Shown here piece after piece: positions 1 through 6,197 of a stretch of DNA of 8,167 bases (position 1 is the stretch's first letter; the number at the start of each line of letters is the position of its first letter). A program made the position numbers and the translations under genes. Under the pieces are notes generated by a model. It did not search any database, was not told where the DNA came from, and saw only the letters and a program-made list of their open reading frames with translations. Source of the DNA: an uncultured Eubacteriales bacterium (GTDB lineage Bacteria; Bacillota; Clostridia; Peptostreptococcales; Anaerovoracaceae); contig CAJUEB010000108.1 in the NCBI GenBank assembly GCA_910585135.1, positions 1 to 8,167 of the forward strand, read 5' to 3'.

Positions 1-1
1 T

Positions 2-1477
2 ATCATCCCTTTTATCTTCCTTTTGGGGATCGGGATGGAAATTCTGTATAATCTGGGCAGCAATTACTTTATGGGAGAAATCTCCTATGTGACGAAAGCG
101 CTCAGTGCGGTTTTGCAGCTAGGCGTGACGATGGATTATTCGATCTTCCTCTGGCACAGCTACCAGGAGGAATGCGAGCGGCTTCCGCAGGATAAGCCAG
201 CGGCAATGGCACAAGCGATTTCCCATACGATCGCTTCCGTATCGGGAAGCTCGGTGACGACGATTGCCGGATTCATTGCCCTTTGCTTTATGACCTACCG
301 CTTGGGGCTTGACCTCGGAATCGTCATGGCGAAAGGCGTTATCCTGGGAGTGCTTGGCAGCGTTACGATTCTGCCGTCCATGATCCTGCTCTTTGATAAG
401 GTGATCGAAAAGACGATGCATCGGGAAATCATTCCGCCGATGGAACGTCCGGCGGCGTTTATTACAAAGCATGCGAAGAGCTTTGGCGTTTTGTTCCTGG
501 TGCTGCTCGTTCCGTCTTTGATCGGATATACGCATACGGATGTATATTACAATTTGGATGCAACGCTGCCAAGGGAGCTTCCGAGCATCGTCGCCAATGA
601 AAAGCTGGCTGAAAAATTTGATATCGGTTCTACTTATATGGTTCTGGCTGATTCCGAGCTTCCTGCAAAGGACGCTATCGCCATGACCGATGAGATCGAA
701 AAGGTAAAAGGCGTTAATACCGTGATGGGCATGGATACAGCGGTAGGACCGGCAATCCCGAAGGAGGCGCTCCCGGAGCAGATCGCAGGGGAGCTTTCGG
801 AAGGCGGATGGCAGCTGATGCTCATCAATTCGTCGGATGCGGTAGCCAGCGATGCAGTCAACGACCAGATCGACCAGATCAATCGTATCGTGAACAAGTA
901 CGATCCAAAGGGTATGGTAATCGGAGAAGCACCGTGTACGAAGGATTTAATTTCCATTACGGATCGGGATTTCAAGGTCGTGAGCATTATTTCCATCGCC
1001 GCGATATTCCTGATTATCGCGATCAACTTTAAGTCCATATCCCTGCCAGTCATTCTGGTAGCGGTCATTGAACTGGCGATTTTTATCAATATGGGAATCC
1101 CGTTCTATATGGGAACGAAGCTGCCGTTCATCGCATCGATCTGCATCGGAACGATCCAGCTAGGCGCGACCGTGGACTATGCGATTTTGATGACCACCAG
1201 ATTCCGGCGGGAATTGCAGGACGGCAAGGAATGCAGACAGGCGGTGCAGATTGCGCTTTCCGCTTCGATTCCGTCCATCGTTGTCAGTGCGCTGGGGTTC
1301 TTTGCGGCAACCTTTGGCGTCGGCATCTATTCGGATATTGATATGATCAGCTCCCTGTGCAGTCTCATGGCAAGGGGTGCGCTGGTCAGCATGGTAATTG
1401 TAATTTTGATTTTGCCTGCAATGCTGGCACTGTTTTACCGGGTGATTCGCGTGACCAGCAAGGGCTTTCATGCATGA
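2..1477 (+). CDS. MMPL/RND-superfamily membrane exporter, C-terminal part (5' end outside window)
   Basis: This is an integral membrane exporter, expected to be driven by the proton gradient; the substrate is unknown. The frame is open from base 2, giving 491 visible codons. Family members usually have about 700 residues, so roughly the first 200 are missing; the TTG at 23 is internal, not a start. Two pseudo-symmetric halves are visible. The first has GVTMDYS (Asp-Tyr at 134-139) and the second GATVDYA (Asp-Tyr at 1175-1180). Asp-Tyr pairs at these positions in TM4 and TM10 form the proton relay in MmpL-type RND proteins. A soluble porter domain of about 150 residues (about 535-980) separates the halves, and each half ends in several hydrophobic helices. 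The closing segment, rich in Leu, Ile and Val, is followed by a short basic tail. The next gene begins 16 nt after the stop, so the two are almost certainly cotranscribed. The family call is firm; drug, lipid or peptide export cannot be told apart. Confidence 0.93.
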   Translation: MIPFIFLLGIGMEILYNLGSNYFMGEISYVTKALSAVLQLGVTMDYSIFLWHSYQEECERLPQDKPAAMAQAISHTIASVSGSSVTTIAGFIALCFMTYRLGLDLGIVMAKGVILGVLGSVTILPSMILLFDKVIEKTMHREIIPPMERPAAFITKHAKSFGVLFLVLLVPSLIGYTHTDVYYNLDATLPRELPSIVANEKLAEKFDIGSTYMVLADSELPAKDAIAMTDEIEKVKGVNTVMGMDTAVGPAIPKEALPEQIAGELSEGGWQLMLINSSDAVASDAVNDQIDQINRIVNKYDPKGMVIGEAPCTKDLISITDRDFKVVSIISIAAIFLIIAINFKSISLPVILVAVIELAIFINMGIPFYMGTKLPFIASICIGTIQLGATVDYAILMTTRFRRELQDGKECRQAVQIALSASIPSIVVSALGFFAATFGVGIYSDIDMISSLCSLMARGALVSMVIVILILPAMLALFYRVIRVTSKGFHA

Positions 1478-1479
1478 TG

Positions 1480-1484
1480 GGAGG
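1480..1484 (+). promoter_or_regulatory. Ribosome binding site that sets the start of the secreted repeat protein
   Basis: GGAGG lies 9 nt before the ATG at 1494. An in-frame ATG at 1470 overlaps the exporter stop codon but has no upstream Shine-Dalgarno sequence, and the ATG at 1485 directly abuts the GGAGG. The start at 1494 is therefore preferred. Weaker in-frame ATGs at 1509, 1560 and 1587 would still keep the signal peptide core. Confidence 0.75.
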
Positions 1485-1493
1485 ATGATTTTA

Positions 1494-3260
1494 ATGCAAG
1501 GATATAGGATGAAAGGAAAAGCATATCGGGCGAATGGGAACGCAGATAGAGCGAACGGCATGGGCTTTCGGGCGAAGGGAAGGTATATGGCATTCGCTTT
1601 AAGCCTGCTGCTCGTGTTCGGTGCGGCAAGCCCGGCGTATGGAGCACAAGCGGCCAAGGAGGGAACAGACAAGGCGGGCGCTGTGTCTGCCGATGTATCT
1701 GAAAACAAGGCTGCGAGCGTGGAAGCTGCGGACAATTCGGAAGCTGCATCTGGATCTGAGGCGGCTTCTAAGGAAGAAACGGTGTATGTGCTTGCCAAGG
1801 ATGATGGAACGGCGGGGCGGATCATCGTCAGCGAGTGGCTGAAAAACACGGGAAAAAAGAAATTGCTCGAGGACTATACGGAGCTGGATCAAATCGAAAA
1901 TGTGAAAGGAAACGAGAAATTCAAGCAGGTGAACGGAGAAGGCGCATGGCAATCCGGCGGCAGCGATATCTACTATCAGGGCGAGATCAGAAAGACGCTC
2001 CCGGTAGAAATGAAAATCAGCTATTATCTGGATGGCAAAGCGGTATCTGCGAAGGAGCTGTCTGGCAAAAGCGGCAAGGTGAAGATTCGGTTTGACTATA
2101 CTAATACACAGAAGATGGATGGCGTGTATGTTCCGTTCGTACTTCTGACCAGTTTGTCGCTGGATAATGAAATTTGCAGCAATGTGGAAGTAACAAATGG
2201 CAAGCTGATCAATGATGGGCAGAAGTCCATGGTCGTGGGCTATGCGCTGCCGGGACTTTCCGAGAGCTTGGATTTGCAGGGGGCGGATGTCGATATCCCG
2301 GATTATGTGGAAGTGACGTGTGATGCGGATAAATTCGAGCTTGGTGGCACGATGACCGTGGCAACGAGCAATCTTCTGAATGATCTGGATTTGGGAAGCA
2401 TCGATTCGGTGGATGCGCTGAAAGATGCGCTTGGCCAGCTTCAATCAGCAGCGGTCGAGTTGCAAAACGGGTCGGTGAAGCTGGCGTCTGGCGCAGAGCA
2501 GCTTTCTGCGGGGACGGATGCGGTTTATAATGGCGCAAAGACTTTGCAGGAAAAAATCACGCAGCTTAGCAGTGGCCTTGCGTCTGCGAAGGCTGGGACG
2601 GAAAGCTTGGCAGCGGGCGCGAGTCAGCTGGCTGCTGGTGCGAATGAGGCGAACGATAAGCTGGGTTCTGCGCTTGGTGAGGCAGCAACTGCGCTTGGAC
2701 AGACGGCAGCCGGGGATGAGCAGGTTTTAGCGGTATTGAAACAATTGCGCGATGCAGGTGGCCTTACGCTTGACCAGCAAGGTCTTTTAAATGGTGCTAT
2801 CGCGGGATTAGAAGGAACGGCTGACCAGCCAGGAACGATTGCAGGCCAGAAAGCGGTTGCCCAAAAATTGTCGAATGGCCAAACCGAAATGAACCAGTTA
2901 GTAACGGGCGCAAATGCTCTGGCGTCTGGCGCGCATGATTTGAACAGCGGCATCACTGCGGCTTGTGAAGGCGCAGGACTTTTGGAAAAGGGCGCAGGCG
3001 ATCTTGCAGGTGGCGCAAAGCAGGTAACAGAAGGAACGGGTGCGCTGAGTTCCGGATCGCAGGATTTGGCAGCAGGCATTGCCAAGTTCAAAAGTGACGG
3101 CGTGGATAAGCTGGTAGAGGCATTTGGCGGCAACCTTTCCAGCGTGACCGACAGGCTGCACTTGCTCCAGCAGGCGGCAGCGGATTATCAGAGTTTTGCC
3201 GGAAAGAAGGCGGACACAAAGGGCAGCGTGAAGTTTATCTATAAGACGGATGAAATCTAA
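1494..3260 (+). CDS. Secreted Leu/Gly/Ala-repeat protein, YhgE/Pip-like, partner of the MMPL exporter
   Basis: A 588-residue exported protein of unknown biochemical function. Residues 1-31 form an unusually long basic n-region containing three 7-residue repeats. Residues 32-45 are a hydrophobic core ending in the cleavage-like stretch SPAYGAQA, with no lipobox Cys. Residues about 54-94 are an acidic Ala/Ser/Glu linker. Residues about 95-300 form a mostly beta-type domain starting ETVYVLAKDD and containing DIYYQGE and YYLDGKAVSAKEL; I recognise this domain from clostridial proteins encoded beside MMPL transporters. Residues about 312-530 are repeats with Leu and Gly at regular spacing (LASGAEQLSAG, LAAGASQLAAG, LASGAHDLNSG), as in YhgE/Pip-type proteins, and are likely a long helical coiled rod. 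The C-terminus (GSVKFIYKTDEI) has no membrane anchor. Its position 16 nt after the exporter suggests an extracytoplasmic partner of that transporter, but this is inference. Role in phage infection, as for Pip, is not implied. Confidence 0.87.
   Translation: MQGYRMKGKAYRANGNADRANGMGFRAKGRYMAFALSLLLVFGAASPAYGAQAAKEGTDKAGAVSADVSENKAASVEAADNSEAASGSEAASKEETVYVLAKDDGTAGRIIVSEWLKNTGKKKLLEDYTELDQIENVKGNEKFKQVNGEGAWQSGGSDIYYQGEIRKTLPVEMKISYYLDGKAVSAKELSGKSGKVKIRFDYTNTQKMDGVYVPFVLLTSLSLDNEICSNVEVTNGKLINDGQKSMVVGYALPGLSESLDLQGADVDIPDYVEVTCDADKFELGGTMTVATSNLLNDLDLGSIDSVDALKDALGQLQSAAVELQNGSVKLASGAEQLSAGTDAVYNGAKTLQEKITQLSSGLASAKAGTESLAAGASQLAAGANEANDKLGSALGEAATALGQTAAGDEQVLAVLKQLRDAGGLTLDQQGLLNGAIAGLEGTADQPGTIAGQKAVAQKLSNGQTEMNQLVTGANALASGAHDLNSGITAACEGAGLLEKGAGDLAGGAKQVTEGTGALSSGSQDLAAGIAKFKSDGVDKLVEAFGGNLSSVTDRLHLLQQAAADYQSFAGKKADTKGSVKFIYKTDEI
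1521..1583 (+). repeat. Three in-frame 21-bp tandem repeats in the signal-peptide n-region
   Basis: Units at 1521-1541, 1542-1562 and 1563-1583 encode AYRANGN, ADRANGM and GFRAKGR. The shared core is approximately TNTCGGGCGAANGG. The repeat keeps the reading frame and adds about 20 basic residues before the hydrophobic signal core, far more than a normal n-region. The third unit resembles the core of the 27-bp repeats found after the gene. Confidence 0.75.
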
Positions 3261-3509
3261 TTCAAAGAGAATGACGTCTGGGCTTTATGCAGTTGAATGA
3301 TATTTTGGTTTCGTGCGGTTCGGATGAAATTTGAGATTTGTGTAAGGCGAATGACATTTGCGCTTCGTGCAAGCCGCAAGCGATCTAGATTTCGTGCAGA
3401 ACCGATGATGTCTGGGCTTTGGTAAGCCGGACGACATCTGAGCGTCGTGCAGGCTGGACGAAGTTCGCATTTAAGGTAAGGACGAATGGACTTGATGTGA
3501 GGTGGCTGA
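3250..3509. repeat. Degenerate 27-bp tandem repeat array (about nine units)
   Basis: Units begin at 3271, 3297, 3324, 3351, 3378, 3405, 3431, 3458 and 3486; most are 26-28 bp and the last is about 24. A truncated unit-like stretch at 3250-3270 overlaps the stop codon of the preceding gene. The unit reads roughly ATGANATTTG, then NGNTTTCGTGCA, then NGCCG. The period is nine codons. On the plus strand the frame starting at 3297 gives MIFWFRAVR, MKFEICVRR, MTFALRASR, KRSRFRAEP before a stop. The minus strand (3285-3470) is also open with nine-residue repeats such as CTKRKCHSP and YTNLKFHPN. Neither reading has a good ribosome site, so I do not call a gene. The array lies between the stop codon of the secreted protein and its apparent terminator, so it should be transcribed as 3' untranslated RNA. 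Confidence 0.8.
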
Positions 3510-3517
3510 AATTTGCT

Positions 3518-3570
3518 GCGAGGCGGGGCAGGAGCTGGCGAAAGCCGTGTCCCGCCTCGCTTTGCTGTTT
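3518..3570 (+). terminator. GC-rich intrinsic terminator of the exporter operon
   Basis: A 13-bp stem pairs 3518-3530 (GCGAGGCGGGGCA) with 3548-3560 (TGTCCCGCCTCGC), with one G-T wobble. Inside is a second small stem, GGC/GCC, closed by a GAAA tetraloop (3537-3546). A broken T tract follows (TTTGCTGTTTT). The weak T run lowers certainty, but the very stable stem and the position fit termination of the upstream operon, about 258 nt after its last stop codon. Confidence 0.7.
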
Positions 3571-3623
3571 TGCATGTTCATATCAATGTAATCGTGCCGC
3601 AGCATGCATCATCTGAGATTTGC

Positions 3624-3724
3624 ATGATCTAGCGTGACCTTGTGTTCTTGTACTTTGCGTGATTATAGCGTAACATTGAACTCTTGCGCTTTGCACGAAT
3701 GACCTTATGTCCTGCTCTTTACAT
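3624..3724. repeat. Degenerate 36-bp tandem repeats
   Basis: Units at 3624-3659 and 3660-3695 align without gaps at about two thirds identity, sharing TAGCGT, CTTG and CTTTGC blocks. A third partial unit runs 3696-3724. The preceding stretch ending GATTTGC at 3623 looks like a more decayed copy. Two exact 9-bp ATATGGCGG copies follow at 3731-3748. No gene is supported in 3571-3798; it holds only these repeats. Confidence 0.6.
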
Positions 3725-3798
3725 GGCAGCATATGGCGGATATGGCGGCTGCTTTCCGTACTCCTTGGACAAGTAAGCAAGTTTATATCGTAAACAAA

Positions 3799-3827
3799 TT
3801 GACAATACGTGTCGAATTATATATGAT
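3799..3827 (+). promoter_or_regulatory. Strong sigma-A-type promoter of a short transcript
   Basis: The -35 box TTGACA (3799-3804) and -10 box TATGAT (3822-3827) are separated by exactly 17 bp. Transcription should begin near 3834. No well-placed ribosome site and ORF follow: GGGAG at 3859-3863 abuts one ATG (3864, 27 codons) and is 16 nt from another (3880). Confidence 0.7.
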
Positions 3828-3913
3828 CGGGATGATAATTTTATTTTTAACAAAAATAGGGAGATGAGAAGCAGTAAAGATGATTCGCTCTATCGTTTTT
3901 TGGACAATGCAAG

Positions 3914-3967
3914 CAATCGGAACGATTTCGGAAAATCAAACAAATAGAACGATTCGGGCAATCAAAG
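3914..3967. repeat. Pair of 27-bp repeats inside the candidate RNA
   Basis: Units 3914-3940 and 3941-3967 share GAACGATT, CGG and AATCAAA, with one compensating indel. A partial match (GATTCGCTCTATC) begins at 3882. The 27-bp period equals that of the array at 3271-3509, although the sequence is clearly different. Confidence 0.6.
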
Positions 3968-3991
3968 AATACGTTCCCGCTAGCTTTACAG

Positions 3992-4027
3992 AACCAATGC
4001 GAGACGCTTGTTTTGCATGGTTTTTTT
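3992..4027 (+). terminator. Intrinsic terminator of the candidate small RNA
   Basis: The stem pairs AACC-A-ATGC (3992-4000, one bulged A) with GCATGGTT (4015-4022), with a 14-nt loop that can form a small GAG/CTT inner helix. Seven Ts follow the GG (4021-4027), the first two pairing in the stem. Moderate stem, good T run. Confidence 0.6.
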
Positions 4028-4118
4028 CATTGATAAGATGTACATACGTTGGAAAAACCGCAAAAAATAACATATTGGGCATAATTTAACCAATTAAATT
4101 GCTGTATTTTCTCTGTTT

Positions 4119-4162
4119 GACAAAAATAGACAAGCAAATGTTTTCAACACGACAAATTAGTC
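4119..4162. promoter_or_regulatory. Possible operator upstream of the APC promoter
   Basis: GACAA occurs at 4119, 4129 and 4151, that is at 10 and 22 bp, close to one and two helical turns. The last copy lies in an imperfect palindrome, GACAAATTAGTC (4151-4162, five of six pairs), ending about 11 bp before the -35 box. This would suit an activator or repressor site, but the sequence is AT-rich and chance cannot be excluded. Confidence 0.25.
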
Positions 4163-4172
4163 TAAAAATCGT

Positions 4173-4201
4173 TTGATATATTGATTGAAAAAAAGTATAA
4201 T
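4173..4201 (+). promoter_or_regulatory. Promoter of the APC permease
   Basis: TTGATA (4173-4178) and a perfect TATAAT (4196-4201) are separated by 17 bp. The start site near 4208 gives a 5' leader of about 37 nt, which contains the GAGGAGG ribosome site (4231-4237), 7 nt before the ATG at 4245. Both elements are near-optimal, which fits high expression. Confidence 0.85.
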
Positions 4202-4244
4202 ACTCGTGTAATTATATTTTATTAAAGGTTGAGGAGGTTGAAAA

Positions 4245-5930
4245 ATGAGTGAACAGAACAACGTTGCTGTTGAAAGCGCTGCTCAAGGTCTTAAAAAGAC
4301 CAAGATGGGCGTTGTCACAGTAATGGCAATGATTTTCTGTCTGGTATCTGCAGGATGCTTCGGTATGGAAGAAGCGATTCCGGAATGCGGACCGGGGCTG
4401 GTTCTCGTAATGTTATGCGTTATGCCGTTTGTCTGGGGTCTGCCTTTCGGTTTGGTTGCATCTGAACTGGGCTCAGTAAGACCACAGACTGGTGGTTACT
4501 ACAAATGGGTACAGGAAGCATTCGGAGAGTTCTGGGCGTTCCAGTCTGGATGGTGGAGAACAGTTTCCATCTACATCGATAACACATTGTATGTTATCTT
4601 AGCTGGCGGATATGCCGCTCAGCAGTGGGATTTAGGAACGATTCCTGAATTCATTCTGAAATTTGGTATGATAGCATTATTTACACTGCTTAATATCAAG
4701 GGTCTGAAAGAGGTAGGTGCTGTATCGACATTTTTGTCCGCATGTGTATTTATCGCATTCGCATGTGTTGCCGTTTGCGGCTTTATGAACTGGGGTGCTG
4801 ATCCGACTGCTACATTACAGATGACTCCGGAACCTGCGGAAGGTGCTGGTGACTGGTTCTTCTATATTGCAGGCGGTATTTCTGTTATTATGTGGCAGTA
4901 CTCCGGATATGAATCCATGTCCACAATTGCTGGTGAAGTATCTAACCCGGAAGTTATTCCGAAAGGAACTCTGCTGAGTATTCCACTGATTATGGCTACA
5001 TATATTTTGCCAACACTTGCAGGTCTGGGCTCTATCGGACACTTCGATGAATGGGGTCCTGATTCATATGGCTACTCCCACGTATTGACAGAATTCTGGG
5101 GACCGATTTTTGGTATGATTTTTGTAATCGTAGCTATTCTGGCACAGTGTTCTATCTATAATACATATATTGCATCAGGTTCCAGAGGCTTCTTCGCACT
5201 GGCTGATGACAACCTGGCTCCACAGTTCCTGGTAAAACTGAACAAACAGGGCGTGCCGTTTGCAGCAATCCTGTCTGTAGGGATCACGAACCTTATTCTG
5301 TGCATGTTGCCATTTGGTCTGGTAATCGTGTTAGACGTAGCTATGCTGGTTGCTTCCTATATTCTGGTATATTTGTCTTGCATGAAGCTGAGAAAAATTA
5401 TTCCTGAAGAGGAATACACATTCAGAATCCCTGGCGGCAATGGCTTCCTGAAAGTTCTGTGTATTGTTCCGATTTGCATTGCTGTATTCGCATATTTTGT
5501 CAACGGTTCTGACTACTATGTTGCCGGAATGTATGGTATGTTGACTGGACCGTTACTTTACTTCATCTGGAGACGTAAATATGGCGGTCTGACTAAGAAA
5601 GATCCTGTGGCATATCCACAGAACCCTAAAACAGGCCTGGCTATGGGTGACACGAAGAGAATCGCTTTGCTGTGCGGTTTGATGTCTATTATCAATATAG
5701 CATGTTGTATCTTCCTGCCTTGGTATGAAGGATGGGGAGATCCAGTTGATGGCTGGGGTGCTGGAGACTACTTCGATGGATTGTTCGCAAATGCAAATGT
5801 TGACACCGTTGTGGGCACCATCAGAATCCTGCTGTATGTTCTGACTGCTCTTACAATTGTTTTGACAATTGTCTTCACATATCTGTCCAAGAAATGGAAT
5901 GACGAAGACCCAAAGAAAGTGGCTGCATAG
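4245..5930 (+). CDS. APC-superfamily permease, polyamine:proton symporter-like
   Basis: A 561-residue cytoplasmic-membrane permease, expected to take up an amino acid or polyamine by proton symport or exchange. TM1 carries SAGCFGMEEAIPECGPG, the counterpart of the substrate-binding SGGPFG.E segment of the polyamine:proton symporter branch. It is followed by ASELGSVRPQTGGYYKWVQ and AFGEFWAFQSGWW, also typical of that branch. TM6 has GYESMSTIAGEVSNP and a later loop has SRGFFALADDNLAP, both standard APC signatures. About 12 core helices end near residue 450. A loop of about 40 residues and two further helices (about 475-495 and 530-555) extend it beyond the usual 430-480 residues. The start is fixed by GAGGAGG 7 nt upstream. 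It is a single-gene unit with its own promoter and terminator. Arginine is nearly always AGA, unlike the CGN-rich flanking genes, suggesting translational selection in a highly expressed gene. Substrate cannot be assigned. Confidence 0.93.
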   Translation: MSEQNNVAVESAAQGLKKTKMGVVTVMAMIFCLVSAGCFGMEEAIPECGPGLVLVMLCVMPFVWGLPFGLVASELGSVRPQTGGYYKWVQEAFGEFWAFQSGWWRTVSIYIDNTLYVILAGGYAAQQWDLGTIPEFILKFGMIALFTLLNIKGLKEVGAVSTFLSACVFIAFACVAVCGFMNWGADPTATLQMTPEPAEGAGDWFFYIAGGISVIMWQYSGYESMSTIAGEVSNPEVIPKGTLLSIPLIMATYILPTLAGLGSIGHFDEWGPDSYGYSHVLTEFWGPIFGMIFVIVAILAQCSIYNTYIASGSRGFFALADDNLAPQFLVKLNKQGVPFAAILSVGITNLILCMLPFGLVIVLDVAMLVASYILVYLSCMKLRKIIPEEEYTFRIPGGNGFLKVLCIVPICIAVFAYFVNGSDYYVAGMYGMLTGPLLYFIWRRKYGGLTKKDPVAYPQNPKTGLAMGDTKRIALLCGLMSIINIACCIFLPWYEGWGDPVDGWGAGDYFDGLFANANVDTVVGTIRILLYVLTALTIVLTIVFTYLSKKWNDEDPKKVAA

Positions 5931-5963
5931 CCTGAAAGAGAAAACGATTTATTGAATCAATAG

Positions 5964-5994
5964 ACCGGAGTGGTATGATTACCTCTCCGGTTTT
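5964..5994 (+). terminator. Intrinsic terminator of the APC permease gene
   Basis: ACCGGAG (5964-5970) pairs with CTCCGGT (5985-5991). After a T-T mismatch, GGTA pairs with TACC around a TGAT loop. TTTTGT follows. It starts 34 nt after the stop codon. Confidence 0.88.
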
Positions 5995-6021
5995 GTAATG
6001 TGGCGCTTTGGCTTGGAAATC

Positions 6022-6042
6022 CCCCCTGGTTCTACCAGGGGG
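6022..6042. repeat. Perfect 8-bp C/G hairpin resembling an IS200/IS605-type end; covers a ribosome site
   Basis: CCCCCTGG (6022-6029) and CCAGGGGG (6035-6042) form a perfect stem with a TTCTA loop. An AAATCC left flank, a C-rich/G-rich stem and a downstream GTATGTCAA (ending 6057) resemble the right ends of IS200/IS605-family elements, but no tnpA or tnpB lies nearby. The 3' arm contains AGGGGG, the only ribosome site for the ATG at 6051, so the RNA hairpin would hide it. Both readings are inference. Confidence 0.5.
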
Positions 6043-6050
6043 TAAGTTGT

Positions 6051-6197
6051 ATGTCAAATGTGAATATCATCCTTAGCGTGATTCAGACAGGTCTCAATAT
6101 TGTTACTGCAATTTCTATCATTGCAGCGATCGTCACCTTTTTTGTTTCCAAGAAGATAGAGAATCTGTCTTTTGCAGAAATGTGTAAATGTGGGTAG
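6051..6197 (+). CDS. Putative 48-residue membrane peptide
   Basis: Not recognised. The ATG at 6051 is 8 nt after AGGGGG (6037-6042). The product has one long hydrophobic stretch (about residues 5-32, Ile/Val/Thr-rich), then the basic turn SKKIEN and a short tail ending MCKCG. This looks like a single-pass membrane peptide, or the N-terminal fragment of a longer membrane-anchored protein cut by the inverted-repeat element starting at 6184. No promoter is visible between the APC terminator and the start. The ribosome site lies in a stable hairpin, an arrangement seen in some small toxin mRNAs, but no antisense RNA or toxin family match can be claimed. Confidence 0.35.
   Translation: MSNVNIILSVIQTGLNIVTAISIIAAIVTFFVSKKIENLSFAEMCKCG

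Larger units (their letters stand above)
3834..4027 (+). ncRNA. Candidate small RNA or leader RNA, about 190 nt
   Basis: A consensus promoter ends at 3827 and an intrinsic terminator ends at 4027, predicting a discrete RNA. It contains two 27-bp repeats (3914-3967) and short self-complementary segments such as ATCG-GAA-CGAT. A 69-codon frame (3880-4089) runs through it, but the terminator falls inside that frame and the frame lacks a proper ribosome site, so a non-coding RNA is the better reading. It matches no riboswitch or T-box class that I recognise. It could be a free small RNA or, with readthrough, an upstream leader of the APC permease. The exact ends are inferred. Confidence 0.45.

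Noticed and set aside
1160..1849. 229-codon minus-strand ORF
   Set aside because: It lies opposite two well-supported plus-strand genes and has no family features; it is a shadow of their codon bias.
3285..3470. 61-codon minus-strand ORF with nine-residue repeats
   Set aside because: The repeat is explained by the 27-bp DNA array; there is no ribosome site and plus-strand units carry indels that break any long common frame.
3250..3750. CRISPR array from the 27- and 36-bp periods
   Set aside because: Units are contiguous degenerate tandem repeats with no unique spacers.
3880..4089. 69-codon plus-strand ORF after a good promoter
   Set aside because: No ribosome site at a workable distance, an intrinsic terminator lies inside the frame, the N-terminal part is built from 27-bp repeats, and no family is recognisable.
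3834..4244. T-box or known metabolite riboswitch ahead of the APC permease
   Set aside because: No T-box core sequence and no riboswitch consensus that I can recognise; a covariance-model scan would be needed to exclude one.
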